Shown here: positions 17,731-26,206 of the stretch, in pieces
Layout: every line of letters starts with the position of its first letter
Numbering within the stretch: position 1 is the first letter of the stretch
DNA from: Bdellovibrionales bacterium
Lineage (GTDB): Bacteria > Bdellovibrionota > Bdellovibrionia > Bdellovibrionales > UBA1609
Reading direction: 5' to 3'
DNA: 43,657 nucleotides
Assembly: GCA_020850475.1 (NCBI GenBank)
Contig: JADZEO010000124.1
Coordinates: forward strand, 1-43,657
Translations under genes and position numbers: made by a program
Notes under the pieces: generated by a model
Database searches by the model: none
What the model was told of the DNA's origin: nothing
Seen by the model: only the letters and a program-made list of their open reading frames with translations

Positions 17731-18300
17731 TTATAACTTAATATTTTGTTTAAGCTCTTCGATCAGTTTTTGATTGGTGGCTTGAGCCCGGCGTAGATCT
17801 TCAATTTCACGTCCGATGCGATCTTTCTGGGGCTTTGGGGTCGCCGAACCTTGGACCTGGGCTAACAACGAATTCAGCTGGCTGCCAATTTCCTGATTGG
17901 TTTTTTCGAGTTGGTAGATCTTGCGGCCCAGCCGAAAGCGGCCGACAAACTCGCCCTCTAAGTCAGCCGGGCAAACGTAATAATAAATCTGCCCCGTGCG
18001 ACCCATTTCGTAACCATTAGTGGGAGTGCAAAAATCAACTAAACCTGCATTGCGGCCATTCAGATAGAGGTTTTCTCGGGCGAGGTCCGATTCAAGTCGG
18101 CACTCATTGCGGCGGCTCTCATATAAGTTAATTGGGAGCCCCTGGGACCCATCCCGCCTGCCGAGCTCGTACCAATCGACATTTTCGCAGCCTTGGCGGT
18201 CCAAGGGTGGGTTGGTGATGCACCCGACCGTGAGACCCAGCGCGAGCAGGGCCAGAGCAAAGTTAAGTCCGTGAATACGGATAAAAGACAGCCATCTCAT
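17731..18300 (-). CDS. DUF2799-like lipoprotein
   Basis: 189 residues with a lipoprotein signal ending LTVGC. The mature region has the repeated W/Y-x-x-G-x-x-x-G pattern of DUF2799 proteins: VDWYELGRRDGSQG, YLNGRNAGLVDFC and GYEMGRTGQIYYY, with three or four conserved-type Cys. The last ~60 residues form a short coiled coil (LEKTNQEIGSQLNSLL, EDLRRAQATNQKLIEELK). The function of this family is unknown; similar small lipoproteins are found in proteobacterial envelopes. It is divergent from queF, with 166 bases between the starts. In its downstream gap (17605-17730) I see nothing clear. Confidence 0.75.
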   Translation of the reverse strand: MRWLSFIRIHGLNFALALLALGLTVGCITNPPLDRQGCENVDWYELGRRDGSQGLPINLYESRRNECRLESDLARENLYLNGRNAGLVDFCTPTNGYEMGRTGQIYYYVCPADLEGEFVGRFRLGRKIYQLEKTNQEIGSQLNSLLAQVQGSATPKPQKDRIGREIEDLRRAQATNQKLIEELKQNIKL

Positions 18301-18466
18301 AACCGCTCTAAGTTATTGCCGAGGGGCCGAAAAGGCAACCCCCGAGACTCACCAAAGAAGAAAGTACTTGCCTCGGTACCGCTTTTTGTCTCCGCCAATT
18401 GCGTTTTACGCGATGAACTGCTAGCAAAGCCCTTAAGGTCAAATTTATTGAGGTTTGGAGGCCGGA

Positions 18467-18847
18467 GTGGAATCAGCAAAGCTCTATGGGGAACTGGCGA
18501 TAGAAAACAACCGCTTGGAGCGATTTGAAAACCGCACCCAAGTGCGCCGTTATACGGTTGAGTTTACCTGCCCGGAGTTTACTTGTATTTGCCCGCGCAG
18601 TGGGTTTCCGGACTTTGCGACCATTTATATCCGCTATGTCCCCGATCAATGGTGCGTGGAGCTCAAATCCCTCAAACTTTACATTAATGGCTTCCGCGAT
18701 CAAAAGGTCTTCCACGAAGATGTGACCAACTTCATCCTGAATGATTTAGTCAACCTTCTTGATCCCTGGGAGATCGAAATCAAAGGCGATTTCAACGTGC
18801 GAGGTAACATCCGCACGGTCGTGAGTGCCACTCATCGTAAGGATTAG
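18467..18847 (+). CDS. queF: 7-cyano-7-deazaguanine (preQ0) reductase, short QueF type
   Basis: NADPH-dependent reduction of the nitrile preQ0 to preQ1, late in queuosine (tRNA wobble base) synthesis. Single tunnel-fold domain as in Bacillus-type QueF. Seen: catalytic Cys in FTCICPRSGFPDFATI, and the substrate-binding segment CVELKSLKLYINGFRDQKVF with the following HED. Start taken as GTG at 18467 (126 residues) because GGAGG is five bases upstream; a TTG at 18455 overlaps that site. No other queuosine genes are nearby, and I could not fold a preQ1 riboswitch from the 166-base upstream region. Confidence 0.93.
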   Translation: MESAKLYGELAIENNRLERFENRTQVRRYTVEFTCPEFTCICPRSGFPDFATIYIRYVPDQWCVELKSLKLYINGFRDQKVFHEDVTNFILNDLVNLLDPWEIEIKGDFNVRGNIRTVVSATHRKD

Positions 18848-18901
18848 TGCCGCAAGCTAACTGTTCCTTGGGGTGTCTGCGCCTGGCAAAAATGCTTTGG
18901 G

Positions 18902-18937
18902 CAAAAAAAAAGAGTCAGAACATATTGTTCTGACTCT
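18902..18937 (-). terminator. Perfect 12-bp hairpin with T run on the minus strand
   Basis: AGAGTCAGAACA (18911-18922) / TGTTCTGACTCT (18926-18937), 3-base loop. Read on the minus strand it is followed by nine T (the A run 18903-18911), the form of an intrinsic terminator, 240 bases beyond the nagE stop. Confidence 0.7.
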
Positions 18938-19121
18938 AAGAGCATTGCAAGGCCCAGGGTTGTCATCTGACCGGGTAATCTTTCTTATTTCACTAAATGT
19001 GCCACGGGTGGATGAGCTGAGATGGCAGTCATTCACGTTTTGCGGAAATTTAGAAACCAAGATCTATACAGTGTCGAGCAGGTCGACAAATTCTGAGAAA
19101 TCACGCCTTATCGTGAGACAC

Positions 19122-19152
19122 AAAGGGCCTTATGTTCAACATAAGGCCCTTT
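19122..19152. terminator. Perfect 15-bp inverted repeat downstream of nagE
   Basis: AAAGGGCCTTATGTT (19122-19136), one base, then AACATAAGGCCCTTT (19138-19152). Lies 26 bases beyond the nagE stop, with a second small hairpin TCACG/CGTGA at 19101-19116. A termination or 3'-end stabilising role is likely. The remainder of 18848-19177 shows nothing else. Confidence 0.6.
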
Positions 19153-19177
19153 GAAGACGGTGTTTCAAGATGAGATT

Positions 19178-20917
19178 TTAGCCAAAGACGATGGCTTTTA
19201 AGCGAGCCGTAAGACTCGGAGCATCCTGACCCACGACCAAATGGACCAAACCACCTTGGAGATTCATCAGAGCTCGAAGGCCTGAGGTCTCGAGGGCTTT
19301 TTCATCGAGGTTTTCTTTGCGTTTCAGCTCAAGGCGCACGCGATTGCCGGCAACGCAGTCGATCGCTGCAATGTTGTGCTCGCCACCGAGGGCTTCGACC
19401 CACGCCCGCAGCTGCTGCTCAAGGTCGACTTTTTGAGTCGCCGAAGCCGCGGACCTGGGCATCCGACCTTTTAAGAATAGTTCCATTTCGGTTTTGAGGT
19501 TTTCTGAGCGAGTTCCAAAAATAGCTTGAACCCCTTTGCCCACGACCACCACCCCGGCGGCGCCCATGGATTTAAGCATCGCTTGATCCACTTTTTTAAT
19601 GTCGCCAACGGACACCCGCAGGCGGGTGATGCAAGCATCCAGAGCGGTAATGTTGGCAGCTCCGCCAAAGGCGACGACCAATTGCTCAGACATGCCGGGC
19701 GAACCTTCGGCCCCGACCGTAGCGACCTCAAGGCCATTGTCCTCTTCGCGACCCGGAGTGCGCAGGCCGAAGTACTTAATCGAAAAGTGAAACACGCCAT
19801 AGTAAAGCGCCGCCCACATAGGACCGATCACCCACAACCACAGGCCGTTGGACGATTTGGAAAACAACACCACGTAGTCGATGAAGCCGTGAGAAAAAGT
19901 CATGCCGTGTTTGATGCCCAAAAGAATGCAAAGCAAGTAAGCGGCGGAGCACAACAGCGCATGAAAGAAGTAAAGAATCGGCGCCACAAACAAGAAAGTA
20001 AACTCGATGGGTTCGGTGATGCCCGTGAGAAATGAAGTCAGGGCCGCACTCAACATGATACCGCCCACTTTGGCGCGGTTTTCAGGTTTGGCCGTACGCC
20101 AAATTGCAATGGCGGCCGCCGGCAGACCGAACATCTTGAACAAATAGCCACCGGCCATGTTTCCAGCCGTTGGATCACCAGCCAGAAAGCGATGAATTTC
20201 GCCTTTGATAACTTCGCCGGTTGCTGGATCGGTGTATTGTCCGACCTCAAAGAAAAAGGGCACGTTCCAGATGTGATGAAGCCCAAATGGGATGAGTGAG
20301 CGTTCGACAAAGCCATAGAGACTAAAGGCAAATTCGGGACTGCCTTGGGCGGCAAAATCAGACGCCGCATCGATCGCTTGGCCGATGGGGGGCCACACGA
20401 AGCTCAGCACCACTCCGACCCCGACCGCCGCAAAAGCCGTGGCAATCGGTACGAAGCGTTTACCGGCGAAAAAGCCCAAGTAGGTGGGGAGTTGAATTCG
20501 ATAATAGCGCTGGAACAAAATTCCGGCGATCATACCGATCAAGATTCCGCCAAACACCCCGGTGTCAATGGACTGCATGCCCATGATGGCTTTGGTTTCG
20601 ACCCCCAAGGCCTTGGCAGTAACGCCCATGGTGGCGACGAGGACGGCAAAGCCCACGACCGCCGCGAGGGCGGAAACCCCGTCGTTGTCGGTGTAACCCA
20701 AGGCCACGCCGACGGCAAAAATCAGCGGCAGGTTGCCAAAGATGGCCCCACCGGCTTGTTCCATTACCTGTGAGACGACGAGAGGAATAATGTCAAAGTG
20801 CGCGGCGCCCACGCCCAGCAGAATTCCTGCTGCGGGCAAGACCGCCACGGGTAACATCAGTGCCTTTCCTAGCTTTTGCAGTTGTGCGAAGCCGTGTTCT
20901 CTTAGAAGTTTCATCAT
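19178..20917 (-). CDS. nagE: PTS sugar permease EIIC-EIIB, probably N-acetylglucosamine specific
   Basis: Membrane component importing and phosphorylating a sugar of the glucose/GlcNAc family. Residues ~10-370 are EIIC with about ten membrane segments ([50 protein letters not shown], the substrate-binding GITEP box). EIIB follows with phospho-Cys about residue 429 ([12 protein letters not shown]). Then comes a second EIIB-like domain, [14 protein letters not shown] (Cys about 521) ending in [12 protein letters not shown], instead of the EIIA found in E. coli NagE; its Cys-loop is altered. Start ATG 20917 follows GGGGAGGAAC; a longer frame to 21025 would overlap the upstream gene. Seventeen bases after nagF, whose product supplies EIIA. 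GlcNAc is inferred from the NagF/NagE pairing; glucose is possible. Confidence 0.88.
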   Translation of the reverse strand: MMKLLREHGFAQLQKLGKALMLPVAVLPAAGILLGVGAAHFDIIPLVVSQVMEQAGGAIFGNLPLIFAVGVALGYTDNDGVSALAAVVGFAVLVATMGVTAKALGVETKAIMGMQSIDTGVFGGILIGMIAGILFQRYYRIQLPTYLGFFAGKRFVPIATAFAAVGVGVVLSFVWPPIGQAIDAASDFAAQGSPEFAFSLYGFVERSLIPFGLHHIWNVPFFFEVGQYTDPATGEVIKGEIHRFLAGDPTAGNMAGGYLFKMFGLPAAAIAIWRTAKPENRAKVGGIMLSAALTSFLTGITEPIEFTFLFVAPILYFFHALLCSAAYLLCILLGIKHGMTFSHGFIDYVVLFSKSSNGLWLWVIGPMWAALYYGVFHFSIKYFGLRTPGREEDNGLEVATVGAEGSPGMSEQLVVAFGGAANITALDACITRLRVSVGDIKKVDQAMLKSMGAAGVVVVGKGVQAIFGTRSENLKTEMELFLKGRMPRSAASATQKVDLEQQLRAWVEALGGEHNIAAIDCVAGNRVRLELKRKENLDEKALETSGLRALMNLQGGLVHLVVGQDAPSLTARLKAIVFG

Positions 20918-20934
20918 AACCTTTGTTCCTCCCC

Positions 20935-23565
20935 TTAGTTCCTTTTTGGAAATTCCCTTTTGATCAAATCTCTGACTTGTTGGGCTGAGGTCATGCCCAA
21001 CGCTTGTTCGGCGACTCGCTCGCAATGGGCGAGATGAAGGTCGCGCACCCGCGCTTTAATGCCCGGGACGGACGGCAAGCTGACACTGAGCTCGCGGAGT
21101 CCGAGTCCTATTAGGATCGGCACGCCACTGGCGTCTCCGGCGATTCCCCCACAAATTCCCACCTCGATCTCGGCCCGATGAGCTGCGGTCACGGTCTGTT
21201 GGATGAGTTTAAGCACCGCCGGATGAAGGCCGTCGACATGACGGGCGAGAGAGGGATGGTTGCGATCCATGGCCAGCGCATATTGGGTGAGGTCGTTGGT
21301 GCCGATCGAAAAGAAGTCCACTTCGCGGGCCAGTTGGTCGGCCATGAGAGCCGCGGCTGGTACTTCGATCATAATCCCGAGCGGAAGCGCGGGAACTCCC
21401 AGAGACTCTTGCTCTTCGCGTACCATCGCGCGCGCGGCTTGAACCTCGTCAAGATTGGTCACCATTGGTAACATCAGACGAATCGGGCCATGCTGGTGGG
21501 CACGTAGCAGAGCGCGGACCTGGGTGCGAAACAGTTGCTGTTCTCTGAGGAGCAGTCGCAGACCTCGCTCCCCCAAAAACGGATTGTCTTCAGCGGGCAG
21601 TGGGCAATAGGCGAGGGGTTTGTCTCCCCCCACATCGAGTGCCCTGATAATTACCGGACGATCAGGTCCCAGGCATTGGGTGATATGACTATAAATCTGG
21701 TACTGCTCTTCTTCGGAGGGCGCGGTCTGGCGATTCAGAAATAAAAATTCACTGCGCATGAGTCCCACGCCCTCGGCACCCAAGGTTCGACCGCGCTCCG
21801 CTTCTTGATGGGACGCAAAATTGGCGAAGATCAAAATTTGAGTTCCGTCTTGAGTCATGGCAGTTTGCTGAGCCGCTCGCTCCTCCGCCTGGCGTTGGAC
21901 TTCAAGATTTTGGTTCAGTTGCGCGAGGGCCTCGAGTTCTTGGCTCGAAGGCTTGAGTTGAAGATATCCCTCATTCGCATTGAGAATGACCGTTTCACCG
22001 TCAGAGAGGTTAAAGGCTCTGGCATCGATCGCCGCCAAGGCCGGAAGGCCCAGCGACCTTGCTAGGATGGCCACGTGACTTGAGCTGCCCCCTTTGAGCG
22101 TGCAAAATCCGACGACTTGGTTGCGATCAAGAGCGGCGGTGTCAGAGGGCGTGAGGTCTTCAGCCACCAAGATGGTTTGCGGCGGCAGTTGGGGAATTTC
22201 TGGAGTGCTCTCCATGAGCTGGGCGACCAAGCGGCGACCCACGTCTTTGAGATCGTTGGCGCGGGCGGCGATCAACTCATTGGCGACCTTCTCAAGTCGA
22301 GCGACCTCGTGGCTAAAGACGGCATTCACGGCCCAGGCGGCCGATTTACCTTGATGGATCAGGTCCTCAATTGCTGAGAGCAGGGCTGGGTCCTCGAGAA
22401 TATCCAAATGAGCGGCAAAAATCGCGGCCTGCCCGGCGCCGGCCGAGGCTTTGACTTGCTGCTGGAGAGTTTGCAAATCCTGCGCAACGCTTTGGAGGCC
22501 AACAAAAAGGCGTTGGTGTTCCTTGGCGCTGGCCTCACCGTACTCTGGCGGAGTCAGTGACTGTGGCTGGTAAACATAAATGCGGCCAGCGACGATTCCG
22601 GGGGCGGCCACCACACCACCCAGGCGATTTTCGTGAGTCATGACCGCCGTTGCGGCGGTTGAATTCCGCAAGGGTGAGGTCGGAGCATCCTCTTGCAATT
22701 CGCTGAGTAAGCGCTGCAGTTCTTTGACGGCCAACCGATGGTCCGCGCCTTGCGCGGTGATTGCCACTTCGCCTTGGTGCGGGACCGCCAGCTCGAGCAA
22801 CTGCACGAGCGAGCGGCACTGCGCGGTTTTGCCGGCGTAGGTGAGGGTCAGTTGCGAGGAAAAGCGCTTCGCTGCTTGAACTACCAGCGAAGCCGGCCGC
22901 GCATGGAGTCCAGTCTCAAGCGGGATTTTCACTCGCGCACTACTGTTGGCCTCCGCCGCCTCGATCTCGGTCTCTGACTCCGACACCGACACCGTCTCCG
23001 ACTCCGACTCCGACTCCGACTCCGACTCCGACTCCGACTCCGACCCCGACACCGACCCCTGCGTGTCCCCCGCTCCTCGCAAGCCCCGCAAAACCAAAAA
23101 CCCGGGCTTATTTTGCTGAGCGAGGCCGTAGGTCACTTCGAAATCCACACTTTGGCCGTCGGCCAAAATAATAATGGGCGAGATCAAGCTCGGCACTCGT
23201 TGGGCGAGGTAGTCGGCATCAAACTGAATCAGGGGTTGCCCGGCCGTGACCTGGTCTCCGACCTTGACCAAACAGTGAAAGCCCTGACCTTTAAGTTGAA
23301 CGGTCTCGAGTCCGATGTGCATCAGCACTTGGACTCCCGAAGGGTGCCGAAGTGTCAGTGCGTGGCAAGCCGGGTGGATCTGCACCACCTCTCCCGCAAA
23401 GGGAGAAGAGAGAGTTTCGCTGAGGGGATCAATCGCCAAACCGTCGCCGACGAGTTTTTGTGCAAACACCGGATCCGGGACTTCCTCGAGGGGAATTACC
23501 AGTCCCGACAAAGGCGCAAGTAGGACCAGAGACCCTGCTTGGCCAGACACGAGATTCATTTCCAT
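20935..23565 (-). CDS. nagF: Multiphosphoryl transfer protein EIIA-HPr-EI (NagF type)
   Basis: One 876-residue polypeptide carrying the whole soluble phosphorelay from PEP. Residues 1-~140: EIIA of the glucose class, with H83 as phospho-His ([13 protein letters not shown]) and H68 as its partner. Residues ~165-208: a Ser-Glu-rich linker including eight consecutive SE pairs (175-190). Residues ~210-290: HPr with phospho-His221 ([10 protein letters not shown]). Residues ~313-876: enzyme I with H497 ([17 protein letters not shown]), [40 protein letters not shown] and the active Cys in GICGGIAGD. The same architecture is found in Pseudomonas and Xanthomonas NagF for GlcNAc uptake. ATG at 23565 with AAAGGG-type purines upstream. 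The linker DNA is a microsatellite (see the repeat entry). Confidence 0.92.
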   Translation of the reverse strand: MEMNLVSGQAGSLVLLAPLSGLVIPLEEVPDPVFAQKLVGDGLAIDPLSETLSSPFAGEVVQIHPACHALTLRHPSGVQVLMHIGLETVQLKGQGFHCLVKVGDQVTAGQPLIQFDADYLAQRVPSLISPIIILADGQSVDFEVTYGLAQQNKPGFLVLRGLRGAGDTQGSVSGSESESESESESESESETVSVSESETEIEAAEANSSARVKIPLETGLHARPASLVVQAAKRFSSQLTLTYAGKTAQCRSLVQLLELAVPHQGEVAITAQGADHRLAVKELQRLLSELQEDAPTSPLRNSTAATAVMTHENRLGGVVAAPGIVAGRIYVYQPQSLTPPEYGEASAKEHQRLFVGLQSVAQDLQTLQQQVKASAGAGQAAIFAAHLDILEDPALLSAIEDLIHQGKSAAWAVNAVFSHEVARLEKVANELIAARANDLKDVGRRLVAQLMESTPEIPQLPPQTILVAEDLTPSDTAALDRNQVVGFCTLKGGSSSHVAILARSLGLPALAAIDARAFNLSDGETVILNANEGYLQLKPSSQELEALAQLNQNLEVQRQAEERAAQQTAMTQDGTQILIFANFASHQEAERGRTLGAEGVGLMRSEFLFLNRQTAPSEEEQYQIYSHITQCLGPDRPVIIRALDVGGDKPLAYCPLPAEDNPFLGERGLRLLLREQQLFRTQVRALLRAHQHGPIRLMLPMVTNLDEVQAARAMVREEQESLGVPALPLGIMIEVPAAALMADQLAREVDFFSIGTNDLTQYALAMDRNHPSLARHVDGLHPAVLKLIQQTVTAAHRAEIEVGICGGIAGDASGVPILIGLGLRELSVSLPSVPGIKARVRDLHLAHCERVAEQALGMTSAQQVRDLIKREFPKRN
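22974..23056 (+). repeat. GAC-NCN hexamer tract (locus 3) encoding the NagF Ser-Glu linker
   Basis: Eight perfect consecutive CTCCGA hexamers at 22996-23043, flanked by GACACC and GACCCC variants. Read on the coding (minus) strand, it gives SESESE, in frame between EIIA and HPr. The plus-strand repeat phase (GAC-TCC) is the same as at 661-723 and 13908-13949. Confidence 0.9.
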
Positions 23566-23789
23566 TTGTTACCCTTTTGACTTACCTTTTGGATGCAGAG
23601 CAGGTCTTTAGCGGAAGTGGTCCAACAAATAAAGTGAGAATTGTGTGAACGCGCTGAGATTTTTCTGAGATTTCACCGTGTCCACGATTCCTTGACCTGC
23701 ACCGTTGCGGTAGACTTAAACGTAAAATCGAAAAGACATCGATTTAACAACGAACTATCGAAGTTGATTTTTTGGGAAAGGGAAGACCT

Positions 23790-24338
23790 GTGGAGAAAAC
23801 TCAAGCAGCAAAAAAGCTCTGCTTTCAAAAGGTCGGCATCTTTGTCGACGCGGAAAATATTGAACTGTCGGGCCTCAAACATTTTGAAGGCTACACGAAT
23901 TATAAGAAGATTCTCGATCAAGTGGGCGATCGAGAAGTGATTCGCATCCTATATTATAAACCCGAGTACAAAGAAATTTCGGCGGAATTTATGGCCTTCT
24001 GGAAAGGACTCGGTGGTGAGATTCGCCGTCCGGCCAAGAATGCCGATACCTTTTTGGTGATTGACGCGGTCACCATGGCCGACAAGTTGGACGTGGCCAT
24101 TATTCTGGGTGGTGACAAAGATTTCTTGCCCCTCATTTGGTACCTAAAAAGCCGTGGCTGTCGCACCGAAATCTGGTCCTGGCCGCAAGCGACGTCACAG
24201 GTCGTGAAGGAAGCTGTGGATCAGTATTTTCCTCTCGATGAGTCTTTTGTCTTAGGAAGTGATGACAAGAAAACCGCACCAAAGAAACCGCATCAGAGTC
24301 GCAATCCACGCGGGAATAAAGATAGTCAACGCGGCTAG
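23790..24338 (+). CDS. NYN-domain (LabA/DUF88-type) putative ribonuclease
   Basis: NYN proteins are PIN-like nucleases thought to act on RNA with clustered Asp residues. Seen: VGIFVDAENIEL (first Asp), RPAKNADTFLVIDAVTMA (second group), AIILGGDKDFLPLIWYLKSRG (third Asp pair) and TEIWSW near the end of the domain. The C-terminal ~30 residues are basic and disordered (KKTAPKKPHQSRNPRGNK), suited to nucleic acid binding. Start GTG at 23790, five bases after a GGGAAG site; a TTG at 23772 would place that site inside the gene. 182 residues. Divergent from nagF, 15 bases upstream of crcB, so probably co-transcribed with it. The target RNA is unknown. Confidence 0.85.
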   Translation: MEKTQAAKKLCFQKVGIFVDAENIELSGLKHFEGYTNYKKILDQVGDREVIRILYYKPEYKEISAEFMAFWKGLGGEIRRPAKNADTFLVIDAVTMADKLDVAIILGGDKDFLPLIWYLKSRGCRTEIWSWPQATSQVVKEAVDQYFPLDESFVLGSDDKKTAPKKPHQSRNPRGNKDSQRG

Positions 24339-24353
24339 GGAGAGGCAGGCACG

Positions 24354-24725
24354 ATGGTTTACCTGGGCATTGCAGTTATGGGGGCCGGTGGGGCCTTACT
24401 GCGTTTTTTTATTGGGCGTTTGACTGGGGAGACGCAATTTCCTTGGGCAACCCTTTCGGTCAATGCCGTGGGTGGGTTGGTCATTGGCTATGTTTGGTAT
24501 GCCTTCGATCAGGGGGGGGCTTTGGGGAGTTGGCCTTCCTGGCTTAAGACTTCGTTTATTGTGGGTTTTTTGGGGGGGCTGACCACGTTTTCGAGCTATA
24601 GCCTCGACACCCTAAGACTCGCGACGAATGGATCTCCCGGCTGGGCTCTGGCCAACGTGGCCGCAAACAATCTGATCGCCATTGGGCTTTGTTATCTCGG
24701 GTGGCGCATTGCCCCCCTTTTCTAA
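24354..24725 (+). CDS. crcB: Fluoride ion channel CrcB/Fluc
   Basis: Small dual-topology membrane protein that dimerises into a fluoride exporter. 123 residues with four hydrophobic helices. Family marks: GAGGALLRFFIGR in helix 1, FPWATLSVNAVGGLVIGY in helix 2, and the signature VGFLGGLTTFSSYSLDT (pore Phe/Ser/Thr track) in helix 3. AGGCACG and GAGAGG precede the ATG. No fluoride riboswitch is visible upstream, where the gene sits only 15 bases behind the NYN gene; expression is therefore probably constitutive with that gene. Confidence 0.93.
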   Translation: MVYLGIAVMGAGGALLRFFIGRLTGETQFPWATLSVNAVGGLVIGYVWYAFDQGGALGSWPSWLKTSFIVGFLGGLTTFSSYSLDTLRLATNGSPGWALANVAANNLIAIGLCYLGWRIAPLF

Positions 24726-24809
24726 TTCCTAATTTTGTGTTAAACACCCTTCCCAGCAAATAGATTATCGCATGGTGTTAGGTGGGCCGGGCGTTTCTAG
24801 AAACTCCTG

Positions 24810-24852
24810 TAATTATCTTATGGGTGTGCCGCTTTCTGCAGCACGATAATTA
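24810..24852 (+). promoter_or_regulatory. Candidate structured RNA / hairpin in the gap before the 24985 gene
   Basis: TAATTATC (24810-24817) pairs perfectly with GATAATTA (24845-24852); inside it GTGC (24826-24829) pairs with GCAC (24841-24844), giving a two-tier stem with an asymmetric internal loop. There is no T run. It could be a leader element of the downstream gene, a crcB 3' hairpin or a small RNA. The rest of 24726-24984 shows no gene. Confidence 0.4.
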
Positions 24853-24984
24853 GGGATTTCCAGTAAGTTTTGCCTTACACCCTCGGGTGGTGAAGCTAAG
24901 TGCCTTGAAAGATTTGAATTTTTGCGGTACGAGTAATTACCTGTCCGGGGTGATTTTGGGTAATGTTTTTAGTGGAGGTTGTCA

Positions 24985-25434
24985 GTGTTCAACACGACTG
25001 AGCTCAAGCAGGAAGAAGTCAAAAACTACGCAGTTAAAGAGCTGGCCGAGAATGAGAGTGGTCGTGATGATCTCTTTGCGCTCGACGAAATCGACAACAT
25101 CCTAGACCTTCAGGAAGATCAATTCCCCTCGTTTACCCTGGCCAAGAACAAAGCCCGTTTTTTGCGGATGCTGAGCTGGTACAAGGGAAAAGAGGAGTGG
25201 TTGGAAGTCGCTCCGCTGAGTGGCGTATCGAAGCTCTTTAAGCAACAGACCAAAGAGCTCGAGGGCATTCGCTCCAATAAACTGGATTATGAAATGGAGC
25301 TTGAGACGGGCACTCTAACCCCCAGCCAACGCTCGTACCGTCGGGATGAGCTTAAGATGTGCAAGGTTCAAGAAAAGATGGCGGTGCACCTCATTGCCAA
25401 GATGCAGTTGAAAATCAAATCAGGGCGGCGCTAA
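24985..25434 (+). CDS. Small protein of unknown function
   Basis: Not recognised. About 149 residues, strongly charged and largely helical, with an acidic N-terminal third (ELAENESGRDDLFALDEIDN) and a basic C terminus (LIAKMQLKIKSGRR); no signal peptide or membrane segment, so cytoplasmic. A central patch (KARFLRMLSWYKGKEEWLEV) looks folded. Start taken as GTG 24985, six bases after GGAGG; a TTG at 24979 is adjacent to that site and less likely. A clean terminator follows. A monocistronic transcript with a 5' structured element suggests regulated expression. Confidence 0.7.
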   Translation: MFNTTELKQEEVKNYAVKELAENESGRDDLFALDEIDNILDLQEDQFPSFTLAKNKARFLRMLSWYKGKEEWLEVAPLSGVSKLFKQQTKELEGIRSNKLDYEMELETGTLTPSQRSYRRDELKMCKVQEKMAVHLIAKMQLKIKSGRR

Positions 25435-25471
25435 GGCGCTCTAGTGGCCTATTACAAGGTGGCAGTAAACA

Positions 25472-25500
25472 GGGAGCGGTAATCGCTCCCGTTTTATTTT
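25472..25500 (+). terminator. Rho-independent terminator
   Basis: Stem GGGAGCG (25472-25478) / CGCTCCC (25484-25490), loop GTAAT, then GTTTTATTTT. Confidence 0.9.
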
Positions 25501-25684
25501 CAGAAAAACTGTCGAACTTTTAGACAATTGCTGCCTCATTTTATTTCACGAGTCGATACAGTCGGTTATGCCAATTTGAGCCACACTCGGCATTTTTTTC
25601 CTAATATTCTCAGTATGGGCCGCCGATAGGTTAACTGTGAGTCGGTGGGTGACTTACTTTGAAGCAAATATCTGGAGGTAAACC

Positions 25685-26116
25685 ATGGTACGTACAATGT
25701 GCATCCTCGTGAGTGATGATCGTGAGACTGGTGAGAAGCTGAAGGCCTATGGCCAGCACAACGGCTTGACCGTTCACGTTTACACAACGGCGGATTGGCA
25801 AAAAGGAATGCGCGATGCCGCGTTTGTTCACCAGCTGACTGGTGAAGTTCCGTCTCTCGTCACCGGCTCGAAGCCGCTCGATGAAGGGGCGAAGATTCTG
25901 CCCTTCCCGACTGGTGGGCAGCGGGTTGACAGCAATGGTCGCGTGCAGACCATTAATGAGTTGGAAGCTCAAGCCATTGAGAGCGCAATTCATGAGTTCA
26001 ACGGTAACTTGACTGAGGCCGCTAAGGCGCTCGGCATTGGTCGTGCGACTCTTTATCGCAAGGTCAAGCAGTACAATATCGATCCGTCGAATGCCCGCAA
26101 GAAGCGCGTGGCATAA
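25685..26116 (+). CDS. Small Fis-type helix-turn-helix regulator
   Basis: 143 residues. The C-terminal ~50 residues are a Fis/NtrC-type DNA-binding domain: ELEAQAIESAIHEFNGNLTE followed by AAKALGIGRATLYRKVKQY, as at the end of sigma-54 activators. The N-terminal half (CILVSDDRETGEKLKAYGQH) resembles the first beta-alpha unit of a receiver domain, but it is too short for a complete one and no AAA+ module is present. GGAGG is spaced seven bases before the ATG; promoter elements are not obvious, though a hairpin ATGCC/GGCAT followed by seven T (about 25568-25599) in the leader could attenuate transcription. A good terminator follows. Likely a DNA-binding regulator with unknown targets. Confidence 0.8.
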   Translation: MVRTMCILVSDDRETGEKLKAYGQHNGLTVHVYTTADWQKGMRDAAFVHQLTGEVPSLVTGSKPLDEGAKILPFPTGGQRVDSNGRVQTINELEAQAIESAIHEFNGNLTEAAKALGIGRATLYRKVKQYNIDPSNARKKRVA

Positions 26117-26142
26117 GTTCGCTAACAATATTGAATATGGCG

Positions 26143-26174
26143 AGGGCCGGACTCAAGTTCCGGCCCTTTTTATT
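26143..26174 (+). terminator. Rho-independent terminator after HTH gene
   Basis: Perfect 9-bp stem AGGGCCGGA (26143-26151) / TCCGGCCCT (26159-26167) followed by TTTTTATTT. Confidence 0.92.
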
Positions 26175-26206
26175 TGGCGTTGACTCTCGCGGTCTCTGGT
26201 CGTCGA

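Noticed and set aside
18301-18466. preQ1 riboswitch before queF
   Set aside because: I could not find the short stem, A-rich tail and pseudoknot pairing expected of preQ1 riboswitch classes.
20918-21025. Longer nagE start
   Set aside because: It would overlap the end of nagF and precede a good ribosome binding site located in the gap.
24339-24353. Fluoride riboswitch before crcB
   Set aside because: Only 15 bases separate crcB from the preceding gene, and no crcB motif is visible inside that gene's 3' end.
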